NCBI GenBank assembly: GCA_024280675.1
Contig: JAJRPT010000023.1
Coordinates: 1 to 8,573, forward strand
Source: Bacteroidota bacterium
GTDB lineage: Bacteria; Bacteroidota; Ignavibacteria; Kapaibacteriales; UBA2268
Reading direction: 5' to 3'
DNA length: 8,573 nucleotides
Shown: one piece after another, positions 1 through 6,536 of the stretch
Numbering within the stretch: the stretch's first letter is position 1
How the letters are laid out: each line of letters begins with the position of its first letter
Program-made: the position numbers and the translations under genes
The notes under the pieces: model-generated
What the model saw: the letters and a program-made list of their open reading frames with translations, nothing else
What the model was told of the DNA's origin: nothing
The model's database searches: none

Positions 1-138
1 AATTGGTTTGCTTATTCAAAAAACTTGCAAAATAGTAAAACAACGCTGAAGCAATGGTTTATAGCTATGCTGATTTCCGATACAACATACTCTTTATATG
101 AGATGTTTAAAGATAATGCTGTTATTATTAGAACTTAA
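1..138 (+). CDS. 3' end of an unidentified protein (partial)
   Basis: Frame 1 is open from the first base of the window to a TAA at 136-138 and gives 45 residues, so the 5' end of the gene would lie outside. The visible tail reads like a real globular C-terminus: it has mixed hydrophobic and charged residues, two Trp, and a stretch TTLKQWFIAMLISDTTYSLY near the middle. I do not recognise the family. It converges on the minus-strand gene whose stop is at 157-159, with an 18-nt gap and no terminator between them. Base composition is AT-rich like the neighbouring accessory gene. A 45-codon open frame can arise by chance in AT-rich DNA only with difficulty, but the evidence is limited to openness and composition. 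Confidence 0.4.
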   Translation, partial: NWFAYSKNLQNSKTTLKQWFIAMLISDTTYSLYEMFKDNAVIIRT

Positions 139-156
139 CTCAACATTGTTATTTTC

Positions 157-732
157 TTAATTATTATTCTTGATACTCTTTGCAATGTTTTCTAGGTTCT
201 TATTAATTTTACCTAAATAACCAGCTCCCTCAATAATATAGTCAATAGTGTATTTGTTTATAATACCTTTTTGTTTTAACATGTTTTCTAGATTAAAATC
301 AATATCCTCGGTTATCTTATCCTTTTTACCTTTATAGTTATAAGAAATCTTAAAATGTATTGATGAATTAATCTTTTTATCACTTATTGCATTTGAAAGA
401 TTATCAACTCTATTAAGAAAAAACTTCTTTTTCTCATTTGGTGGAAAAATACTATGTTGTGCCAAAAAAGGAGTGATGTCAATACCCTTAGCTATAAATT
501 CACTAAATGAATTACTCGGTTCTATATTTAAATTATATGCTGGTCTTTTCCCAATGTTCTTGATATATATTTGGAATATCATGCCAGTAATAACAAAATC
601 CATAACAATATATGGCCTGAATAATTCTTCATTACTCTCTTTTTGACTTTTCAATATCTTATTTGTCAAATAAGTATAGTAAGCAGTTATTAGAACCAAA
701 ATGGCAGCTGATATTGCACTTAAATTTTCCAT
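157..732 (-). CDS. Small N-terminally membrane-anchored protein of unknown function
   Basis: This is a 191-residue protein that I cannot assign to a named family. Residues about 4-22 (SAISAAILVLITAYYTYLT) form one hydrophobic segment close to the N-terminus. It is followed by a short charged stretch and the motif FRPYIVMDF, then a beta-rich region with IKNIGKRPAYNL, suggesting a soluble immunoglobulin-like or beta-sandwich domain. The C-terminal third is Lys/Asn/Ile-rich and charged. I chose the ATG at 730-732 because AAGGTG lies 6 nt upstream of it on the coding strand. An in-frame ATG five codons earlier (745-747) would give 196 residues but has no ribosome binding site. Hand-counted lines of the gene are about 22-28% GC, well below the metabolic genes next door, so recent acquisition is possible. 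Single-TM proteins with this RPY...N.G..PA pattern occur widely in accessory regions; that is recollection, not proof of function. Confidence 0.75.
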   Translation of the reverse strand: MENLSAISAAILVLITAYYTYLTNKILKSQKESNEELFRPYIVMDFVITGMIFQIYIKNIGKRPAYNLNIEPSNSFSEFIAKGIDITPFLAQHSIFPPNEKKKFFLNRVDNLSNAISDKKINSSIHFKISYNYKGKKDKITEDIDFNLENMLKQKGIINKYTIDYIIEGAGYLGKINKNLENIAKSIKNNN

Positions 733-738
733 ATTATA

Positions 739-744
739 CACCTT
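739..744 (-). promoter_or_regulatory. Ribosome binding site that selects the downstream ATG
   Basis: On the minus strand AAGGTG is followed by 6 nt and then the ATG at 730-732. It overlaps codons 2-3 of the longer reading frame that starts at 745-747. Such a match at ideal distance favours the inner ATG as the start of the unknown membrane protein. Confidence 0.5.
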
Positions 745-773
745 CATTTATATTTTATTAAACAATTACTTTT

Positions 774-804
774 CAGGAGATTCCTGCATTCGCCAGGAAT
801 GACA
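774..804. repeat. REP-like palindromic element
   Basis: ATTCCTG (780-786) and CAGGAAT (794-800) form a perfect 7-bp stem around a 7-nt loop. CAGGA at 774-778 offers a competing pairing with TCCTG at 782-786. The surrounding text (GGAGATTCCTG...CAGGAATGACA) resembles the short dispersed palindromes of the type GTCATTCC(N)GGAATC that many bacterial genomes carry between genes. It sits between the stop of the MccB-like gene and the start of the unknown membrane protein gene, exactly where composition changes. There is no T-run after it on the minus strand, so it is not a canonical intrinsic terminator, though it may protect the 3' end of the upstream mRNA. Only one copy is present in the window. 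Confidence 0.5.
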
Positions 805-818
805 ACCAACTACGATTA

Positions 819-2426
819 CTACATCCTAAAAATACCAAAGCCCCCCTCTTCTTTTGGTGCATTAAGAGATGCCGAAATCCCAAGAGCCAGAACAATGCGT
901 GTGTCAAGTGGACTGATGACTCCATCGTCCCAGATTCTAGCCGTAGAATAATAGGGCGAGGCTTGTTCCTCATATTTATCTAAAATAGGTTGGCGAATTT
1001 CTTGTTTTTCATCATCGGTGAGTCTTTTGCCTTCTTTTTCAAGTTGGCGAATTTTCACGTCGGTCAGAACGCCAGCCGCCTGCTCACCACCCATCACAGA
1101 TATTCTTGCGTTCGACCACATGAATAAAAGATTCGGGTCAAATCCACGCCCACACATTGCGTAATTGCCCGCTCCATAGGAGCCACCAATGATGAATGTA
1201 AATTTGGGTACACGAGCATTTGCCACTGCGTGGACAAGCTTTGCACCATCTCGCGCAATTCCTGAATGTTCATATTCTTTGCCGACCATGAAGCCTGTAA
1301 TGTTTTGCAAGAAAACAAGTGGAATATTTCTCTGATTGCAAAGCTCCACAAAATGAGCACCTGTTTGTGCAGACTCTCCAAATATAACGCCGTTATTTCC
1401 AATTATACCAACCGGATAGCCCATCACTCTTGCGAAACCAGTGACAAGTGTTGTGCCGTAATTTTCTTTGAATTCTTGGAAACGGGAGCCGTCCACCGTT
1501 CTGGCAATAATTTCTCGTACGTCAAACGGGGTTTTCAGATTTTCGGGGATAATTCCGTAAATTTCCTCTGGATTATAATATGGCTCTTCGGTTTGGGCTC
1601 GTCCAATATTTTGCTTTTCATTAAACCCAAAATTCTCTACAATGTCACGACAAATTTGAAGTGCATTTTTGTCATTCAAAGCCAGATGATCGGATACACC
1701 AGAGATTTTTGAGTGAACATCGGCACCTCCCAGCTCTTCGGCAGTGACATCTGCTCCAGTGGCAGCCTTGACAAGCGGGGGTCCTCCAATGAATATTGTA
1801 GCTTGGTTTTTCACCATCACAACCTCATCGCTCATGGCTGGTACATAAGCCCCACCAGCCGTACAAGATCCCATCACGACCGCAATCTGTGGGATTCCAT
1901 CGGCGGAAAGACGAGCCTGGTTATAGAAGATATTCCCAAAGTAATCTTTATCGGCAAAAGTCTCTGCTTGTTCGGGCAGGAAAATTCCTCCAGAATCAAC
2001 AAGGTAAATACAGGGCAGATGATTTTTGTGTGCAATTCGCTGGGCACGGACGTGTTTTTTGATTGTCATCGGGAAATATGTCCCGCCCTTGACAGTTGCG
2101 TCATTTGCTATAATCATACACTCTCGTCCGTTTATCAATCCAATTCCCGTCACCACACCAGCAGAAGGTGCTGCCCCACCATACATTCGATTGGCCGCAA
2201 GTGTAGAAAATTCTAAAAGTGGAGAATTTTTGTCAATCAATGCTTTTATTCTGTCCCGAACAAGAAGTTTTCCACGGCTCTCGTGTCTTTTTCGAGATTT
2301 CTCAGATCCGCCTAGCTTGGTTTTTTCAAGATTTTCTTTTAGCTGGGCAATTATTTTTTTGGATGCAATTACATTTGATTTGAATTCTGTAGATTTAGTA
2401 GATATTTTTGATTTGATACGCTTCAT
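819..2426 (-). CDS. mccB: Acyl-CoA carboxylase carboxyltransferase subunit, methylcrotonyl-CoA carboxylase beta type
   Basis: This cytosolic subunit transfers the carboxyl group from carboxybiotin to an acyl-CoA, probably 3-methylcrotonyl-CoA in leucine breakdown. The 535 residues match the usual length for bacterial MCC beta chains. Family landmarks in order: GGSEKSRKRHESRGKLLVRDR (from 39), YGGAAPSAGVVTGIG (82-96), NDATVKGGTYFPMT (108-121), the first oxyanion-hole region GSCTAGGAYVPAMSDE (186-201), FIGGPPLVKAATG (212-224), TAEELGGADVHS (228-239), ITGFMVGKEYEHSG (376-389), the second crotonase-like region GSYGAGNYAM (415-424), and a C-terminal GFGIFRM that is typical of MCC beta and the related geranyl-CoA carboxylase. 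Geranyl-CoA or another branched enoyl-CoA therefore remains possible as substrate. No fused biotin carboxylase/carrier alpha chain lies beside it; AccB and AccC lie about 2.2 kb away on the other strand. It is 48 nt downstream of the FAD-linked dehydrogenase gene and probably co-transcribed with it. No strong ribosome binding site precedes the ATG. Confidence 0.92.
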   Translation of the reverse strand: MKRIKSKISTKSTEFKSNVIASKKIIAQLKENLEKTKLGGSEKSRKRHESRGKLLVRDRIKALIDKNSPLLEFSTLAANRMYGGAAPSAGVVTGIGLINGRECMIIANDATVKGGTYFPMTIKKHVRAQRIAHKNHLPCIYLVDSGGIFLPEQAETFADKDYFGNIFYNQARLSADGIPQIAVVMGSCTAGGAYVPAMSDEVVMVKNQATIFIGGPPLVKAATGADVTAEELGGADVHSKISGVSDHLALNDKNALQICRDIVENFGFNEKQNIGRAQTEEPYYNPEEIYGIIPENLKTPFDVREIIARTVDGSRFQEFKENYGTTLVTGFARVMGYPVGIIGNNGVIFGESAQTGAHFVELCNQRNIPLVFLQNITGFMVGKEYEHSGIARDGAKLVHAVANARVPKFTFIIGGSYGAGNYAMCGRGFDPNLLFMWSNARISVMGGEQAAGVLTDVKIRQLEKEGKRLTDDEKQEIRQPILDKYEEQASPYYSTARIWDDGVISPLDTRIVLALGISASLNAPKEEGGFGIFRM

Positions 2427-2474
2427 AATTATTATTCTTTTTATTAAAATTCATTTTTACTGAATTTAAAATTG

Positions 2475-3914
2475 CTAAAACAAATTCCCACGTCCAAAAA
2501 TATTTTCTGGGTCAAAAATGAGTTTAATTTTTTTCATAATTTCAACACTTTCCTCGCCAAACATTTCCAGCAAATATTCTTTTTTGATTTTCCCAATCCC
2601 ATGTTCTGCCGAGACGGTTCCTCCGAGCCCGATTGTCTGGGTAATTAGTTCTGAGTAGAACTCTTTTGCTCGTCTCATCTGCTCATCATTTTCACTGAAC
2701 ACATTGGCATGAAGGTGAGAGTTGCCAATATGACCAAAAACTAGATACGGCATATTCATTTCATTTAATTTCTTATAGAGCCAGCGGTAATAATCTCTAA
2801 ACTTATCCCGTGGCACGGCTGCGTCTGTTCCAATTTTTTGCATTGATGAGTTCGCCAAATTCTCATAAACCTCTTCCGGTAGTTTATGTCTAAACTCAGC
2901 AAAGAATCTGTGTTCTTTCTCATCAAGTGCAGTCCAAGTCTCATCCTTGAGACCAGAATGCTCAGAAATTAATTCCATCCACCTCTCCAAGATCTCGTCA
3001 AGATCATCTCCTTTGCCAACTTCTTCTTCTGTCCAAATTGCACCAACTGAATTTTTTGGGATTTGAGGATAAAAATCACGCAAGATGCCCAGTGCATTCT
3101 CTCCAAAATATTCAATTAGCCTGGGGTCGGGGCATTCATTACTTTTTCCTTTTTGCAAAGATTCTACAAAATCTAGCATAGCATTTTTCTCATCAAAGAA
3201 TATAATCAAGCCAATCACTTCACTTGGCAGAGCTAATGTATCAAGCTCTGTTTCATAAATAAAGCCAAGCGTCCCTTCGGCTCCGATGAACAAATCAATT
3301 GCGTGCATTTCTTCTCTGAGAAAGTAACCTGCCGCATGTTTGAGTTTGGGCATACCAATATCGCTTACATTTATCTTGTAGCTTGCTCTGGCACCACTTC
3401 TTAAAATAATTTGACCATTTTTTGATTTTTGTGAGGCATCCCTCCTATTTAATCTCAAAATTTCACCATTTGGCAAAACAATAGACAAAGCACTCACCCA
3501 ATTTCTCATTGCTCCATATTTGTAAGTTCTTGACCCAGAGGCATTTGTGCCGATATTTCCTCCAATCGTCGAGAAGGTTTCGGTTGGGTTGGGCGGAAAG
3601 AAGCGTCCTTTATTTCCTAGGAACATGTCTAAGTCTCTATGAATCACACCAGAAGCACAGTTCACTTTTTTAGTTTTCCCGTCAAAACTAATTTTATTCA
3701 AATTCTCAGATGAAATCACCACACCCAAGTCTGGGACACCAGATCCTGTCAGCCCAGTTCTAGCTCCTTGGCAAGTGACGGGAGTGTTTTCTATCGCACA
3801 TTTTATTATAATATCCTGTAGTTGGCTCAGATTATTCGGCGAATAGACACCTTCGGCTTTTCCAGTATAATTAGAAGCATCGGACAGGTAAGTTTCAATA
3901 TTCTCGGATTTCAT
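2475..3914 (-). CDS. FAD-linked D-2-hydroxyacid dehydrogenase / glycolate oxidase GlcD-type
   Basis: This is an enzyme of the vanillyl-alcohol-oxidase (PCMH-type FAD) fold that oxidises a 2-hydroxyacid such as D-lactate, glycolate or D-2-hydroxyglutarate to the 2-oxoacid; the substrate cannot be read from sequence. Numbered from the ATG at 3912-3914 (479 residues), it shows the FAD-pyrophosphate loop QGARTGLTGSGVPD (49-62), the second FAD segment PPNPTETFSTIGGNIGTNAS (107-126), GAEGTLGFIYE (211-221), the metal/substrate histidines in GHIGNSHLHANVF (394-406), and the family signature SAEHGIGKIKKEYL (435-448). It ends RGNLF, with no C-terminal Fe-S domain. A GTG two codons upstream (3918-3920) is in frame and would add two residues; I prefer the ATG. 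There is no signal peptide. The gene is first in a minus-strand pair with the MccB-like subunit and is divergent from efp. Electron acceptor unknown. Confidence 0.9.
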   Translation of the reverse strand: MKSENIETYLSDASNYTGKAEGVYSPNNLSQLQDIIIKCAIENTPVTCQGARTGLTGSGVPDLGVVISSENLNKISFDGKTKKVNCASGVIHRDLDMFLGNKGRFFPPNPTETFSTIGGNIGTNASGSRTYKYGAMRNWVSALSIVLPNGEILRLNRRDASQKSKNGQIILRSGARASYKINVSDIGMPKLKHAAGYFLREEMHAIDLFIGAEGTLGFIYETELDTLALPSEVIGLIIFFDEKNAMLDFVESLQKGKSNECPDPRLIEYFGENALGILRDFYPQIPKNSVGAIWTEEEVGKGDDLDEILERWMELISEHSGLKDETWTALDEKEHRFFAEFRHKLPEEVYENLANSSMQKIGTDAAVPRDKFRDYYRWLYKKLNEMNMPYLVFGHIGNSHLHANVFSENDEQMRRAKEFYSELITQTIGLGGTVSAEHGIGKIKKEYLLEMFGEESVEIMKKIKLIFDPENIFGRGNLF

Positions 3915-3945
3915 TTTCACAGGATTACATATTAGTAAAAAAAAG

Positions 3946-3976
3946 TTGTTTCTCAGAGTCTTAGATTATATCTTTG
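3946..3976 (+). promoter_or_regulatory. Bacteroidetes-type promoter for efp-accBC
   Basis: TTG at 3946-3948 and TATCTTTG at 3969-3976 are separated by 20 nt. The second element is an exact match to the Bacteroidetes -7 consensus TAnnTTTG, and the first matches the core of the -33 TTTG box at the expected distance. Transcription would start near 3980-3985, leaving a leader of about 30 nt before the efp ATG at 4012. It lies in the 97-nt divergent gap between the dehydrogenase gene and efp. This is a consensus match only; transcript data would decide it. Confidence 0.55.
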
Positions 3977-4011
3977 TAGCTAAACAATTATAAAATAGCA
4001 GAGAAATCTAA

Positions 4012-4575
4012 ATGGCATCGATTAACGAAGTAAAGAGCGGTAATGTAATAAAATATAATAAAGACAATTACGCAGTGGATTATGTTGAGTTTCGCAAACC
4101 AGGAAAGGGTGGAGCGTTCTACCAACTAAAGTTGCGCAACTTACTCACAGGCTCAAAGGCAGAGCATAAATTCCGTTCGGGCGAATCGGTTGAACTTGTC
4201 AGAATAGAGCGTCACGCATATCAATATCTCTACAAAGACGGTGAGGGATACGCCTTTATGAACAATGACACTTATGAGCAAGTCACATTGCCAAAAGAAA
4301 TGGTTGGCGACCAATATCTTTATATGAAGGAAAACGAGAACGTATCACTGATGTTCGAAGGTGAGAAAATACTTTCAATCGAAATTCCATCTCATGTAAA
4401 CCTAATAATATCACATACAGAACCTGGCATCAAGGGCGACACGGCAACCAATGTGATGAAACCAGCAACACTTGAGACAGGTGCAAAAGTCACCGTGCCT
4501 TTGTTCATCAATGAAGGTGATAAAATCAGAGTAGACACTTCGTTGGGAACATATATCGAGCGGGTGAAAAACTAA
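4012..4575 (+). CDS. efp: Translation elongation factor P
   Basis: EF-P binds the ribosome between the P and E sites and relieves stalling at consecutive prolines. The 187-residue length is normal (E. coli 188). The N-terminal KOW-like domain carries the functional tip loop KPGKGGAF (29-36) with Lys32 at the tip. The C-terminal OB domains contain the signature EPGIKGDTATNVMKPATLET (137-156), then VTVPLFINEGDKIRVDT, and a final GTYIERV. A tip lysine, not arginine, means the EarP/rhamnose route is not expected; no EpmA-, EpmB- or other modification gene is in view. Only a weak AGAG precedes the start. It is the first gene of the efp-accB-accC cluster, an order seen in many bacteria, with 51 nt before accB. 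Confidence 0.97.
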   Translation: MASINEVKSGNVIKYNKDNYAVDYVEFRKPGKGGAFYQLKLRNLLTGSKAEHKFRSGESVELVRIERHAYQYLYKDGEGYAFMNNDTYEQVTLPKEMVGDQYLYMKENENVSLMFEGEKILSIEIPSHVNLIISHTEPGIKGDTATNVMKPATLETGAKVTVPLFINEGDKIRVDTSLGTYIERVKN

Positions 4576-4612
4576 AACTGGCTAAACATTAATTTGATAC
4601 TGAAAAATTCTA

Positions 4613-4618
4613 AAGGGA
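4613..4618 (+). promoter_or_regulatory. Ribosome binding site of accB
   Basis: AAGGGA lies 8 nt before the ATG at 4627-4629. It decides the accB start against an in-frame TTG at 4594, which would add 11 residues (starting MILKNSKGKN) and would lie upstream of this site. Confidence 0.6.
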
Positions 4619-4626
4619 AAAATTCT

Positions 4627-5109
4627 ATGGATATAAAATATTTAAAAACACTTGTAAAATTGCTTGATGAAAGTAATTTAAATGAGCTTGAGATTGAAGA
4701 GGAAGGAACTAGAATATTCCTTTCGAAAAAGATTGAACCCATTGTGGCAAGCACTCAGCTTGTTGCTCCTCAGACTGGAGCAATCCCGCAATTTAGTTCA
4801 CCAACTCCAAGTCAGCTAGTTGCCACTGGTACAAATGAGGAGGAAGCCCAAGATAATAATAAATCTAATTTACATGAGGTCACCTCCCCCATTGTTGGAA
4901 CATTCTATCAATCACCTTCGCCCGATTCCTCTCCCTTTGTCAAAGTTGGAGACAGTGTCAAAGTCGGACAAACCCTCTGCATAATCGAGGCAATGAAGCT
5001 AATGAACGAAATCGAGAGTGATGTGGCTGGAACAATCGAGCGGATATTGCTGGGCGACGGCAATCCTGTTGAGTATGGTCAAGTTCTGTATTTAATTAAG
5101 GCTGATTAG
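4627..5109 (+). CDS. accB: Acetyl-CoA carboxylase biotin carboxyl carrier protein
   Basis: AccB carries CO2 on a lysine-linked biotin between biotin carboxylase and the carboxyltransferase, for malonyl-CoA synthesis in the cytosol. The 160 residues (E. coli 156) comprise an N-terminal helical segment MDIKYLKTLVKLLDESNLNE that matches the family start, a short Pro/Ser/Thr/Gln linker (about 38-80), and the biotinyl domain from about 84. The biotin site is EAMKLMNE (121-128) with Lys124. The segment FYQSPSPDSSPF (93-104) corresponds to the 'thumb' that marks acetyl-CoA carboxylase carriers and is absent from carriers fused in methylcrotonyl- or pyruvate carboxylases. I start at the ATG because of AAGGGA 8 nt upstream and the good family match from the first residue; a TTG at 4594 is the alternative. 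It lies 9 nt before accC and is surely co-transcribed with it. Confidence 0.95.
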   Translation: MDIKYLKTLVKLLDESNLNELEIEEEGTRIFLSKKIEPIVASTQLVAPQTGAIPQFSSPTPSQLVATGTNEEEAQDNNKSNLHEVTSPIVGTFYQSPSPDSSPFVKVGDSVKVGQTLCIIEAMKLMNEIESDVAGTIERILLGDGNPVEYGQVLYLIKAD

Positions 5110-5118
5110 GAACTTTCA

Positions 5119-6474
5119 ATGATAAAAAAAATATTAATAGCTAATCGTGGTGAAATTGCACTTAGAGTCATTCGGGCTTGTAAGGAATTGAACATTAAAA
5201 CAGTCGCCGTATATTCAGAAGCCGACAAGCTCTCACTCCACACACGTTTTGCAGACGAAGCCGTTTGCATTGGGCCTGCTTCTGGCAAAGATTCATATCT
5301 CAAGATACCCAATCTGATTTCTGCTGCCGAGGTAACAAATGCCGATGCCATCCATCCAGGTTATGGTTTTTTGGCAGAAAGTGCAGAATTTATCAGAATA
5401 TGTGAGAAGCATGACATTAATTTCATCGGGCCATCGGTCTTGGCAGTCAGTAAAATGGGTGACAAATCGGTTGCCAAAGAAACGATGAGGGCGGCTGGAG
5501 TTCCAGTTGTTCCTGGTTCGGTGGGTGTTGTGAAAACTTACGAAGATGCTTTGAGGGTAGCTGGTGAAATTGGATTTCCGTTGTTGCTAAAAGCAGTTGC
5601 AGGCGGTGGCGGAAAAGGAATGCGGTTCGTCTACGAGCCTGGTGAATTAGAGAAGGCATTTCTGACCGCTCGCACAGAAGCCGAAGTTGGATTTGGTAAT
5701 CCAGATCTTTATATCGAAAAGATTATCGAAGATGCACGCCATATCGAAATTCAAGTCATGGGCGACAAGCATGGGAACATAATGCACTTTAACGAGCGAG
5801 AATGCTCAATTCAACGTCGTAACCAAAAATTAATAGAAGAGGCACCATCTCCAGTTTTAAGTGCTAAAAAAAGAGAGGAAATGGGAAAAGCATCAATACT
5901 TGGAGCGGCTTCGGTCAATTATGTTGGTCCAGGTACGATTGAGTATTTGTTTGATAAGGATGAGAATTTTTATTTTATGGAGATGAACACTAGAATTCAG
6001 GTTGAGCATTGCGTGACCGAAGAATCTTTGAGTGTGGATCTTATCAAAGAGCAAATCCGAATCGCAGCGGGCGCAAAACTTCATTATAAGCAAGAAGCTC
6101 CTCGCCTTCACTCTATTGAATGTAGGATAAATGCCGAAGACCCTTATCACGATTTCCGTCCTTGCCCAGGGACTATTGAGTCGCTTCATTTTCCTGGTGG
6201 GCGTGGTGTTCGCATTGATTCGCACATTTATGCTGGTTATTCTATCCCACCGCATTATGATTCAATGATTGCAAAAGTTATTGCCACGGCTTGGACACGA
6301 CATGAGGCAATATCGAAAATGCACCAAGCCTTGAGCGAAATGGTGATTGAAGGACCGGGAATAAAAACAACAATTCCTTTTCACAAACAAATGATGAAAA
6401 ACCCTGATTTTATTTCTGGTAATTTTGACACTAAATATTTAGAACGTAATGATTGGCGAAAGTGGGATTTCTGA
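5119..6474 (+). CDS. accC: Acetyl-CoA carboxylase biotin carboxylase subunit
   Basis: AccC uses ATP and bicarbonate to carboxylate the biotin on AccB. The 451 residues (E. coli 449) contain the N-terminal Rossmann-like domain KILIANRGEIALRVIRACKE (4-23), HPGYGFLAES (79-88), the ATP-grasp glycine loop KAVAGGGGKGMR (158-169), ERECSIQRRNQKLIEEAPS (226-244), and the catalytic strand MEMNTRIQVEH (287-297) with Glu288, Asn290, Arg292, Gln294 and Glu296 all present. Arg336 in ECRINAEDP lies in the biotin-binding region. The segment just after the catalytic strand is unusual: it reads CVTEESLSVDLIK where the family normally has PVTEMxTGxDLVK. AGGAA (5108-5112), overlapping the accB stop, lies 6 nt before the ATG, so the two genes are probably translationally coupled. 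A 62-nt gap without a terminator leads to gcvH. Confidence 0.96.
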   Translation: MIKKILIANRGEIALRVIRACKELNIKTVAVYSEADKLSLHTRFADEAVCIGPASGKDSYLKIPNLISAAEVTNADAIHPGYGFLAESAEFIRICEKHDINFIGPSVLAVSKMGDKSVAKETMRAAGVPVVPGSVGVVKTYEDALRVAGEIGFPLLLKAVAGGGGKGMRFVYEPGELEKAFLTARTEAEVGFGNPDLYIEKIIEDARHIEIQVMGDKHGNIMHFNERECSIQRRNQKLIEEAPSPVLSAKKREEMGKASILGAASVNYVGPGTIEYLFDKDENFYFMEMNTRIQVEHCVTEESLSVDLIKEQIRIAAGAKLHYKQEAPRLHSIECRINAEDPYHDFRPCPGTIESLHFPGGRGVRIDSHIYAGYSIPPHYDSMIAKVIATAWTRHEAISKMHQALSEMVIEGPGIKTTIPFHKQMMKNPDFISGNFDTKYLERNDWRKWDF

Positions 6475-6536
6475 GTGATTTAAAAAAAATGAAAATAAAA
6501 CAGTAAATAAAGTAAAACAATTTGGAGAAAAAATAA

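Noticed and set aside
733..738. TATAAT on the minus strand, identical to the E. coli -10 box
   Set aside because: It lies between a ribosome binding site and its ATG, leaves no room for a leader, and has no suitably spaced -35; likely chance in AT-rich DNA.
780..800. Palindrome considered as an intrinsic terminator for the MccB-like gene
   Set aside because: No U-tract follows on the minus strand and the stem is only 7 bp; a REP-like element fits better.
773..973. Minus-strand open frame overlapping the 3' end of the MccB-like gene and the palindrome
   Set aside because: It overlaps the conserved C-terminus (GFGIFRM) of the carboxyltransferase in another frame and has no family resemblance.
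1266..2463. Three plus-strand open frames antisense to the MccB-like gene (1266-1712, 1713-2216, 2026-2463)
   Set aside because: They lie entirely or almost entirely opposite a strongly conserved carboxyltransferase gene, have no recognisable domain, and have compositions typical of shadow frames.
2447..2467. AAATTCA/TGAATTT hairpin between the dehydrogenase and MccB-like genes
   Set aside because: The stem has a single G-C pair and no T-run on the minus strand, so it is too weak to call a terminator.
4594..4626. TTG start for accB, adding 11 residues
   Set aside because: The ATG at 4627 has AAGGGA 8 nt upstream and gives the normal family N-terminus; the extension has no family similarity.
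5893..6255. Minus-strand open frame opposite accC
   Set aside because: It is a low-complexity, Arg/Thr/Ile-rich shadow of the accC coding strand; accC is conserved across this stretch.
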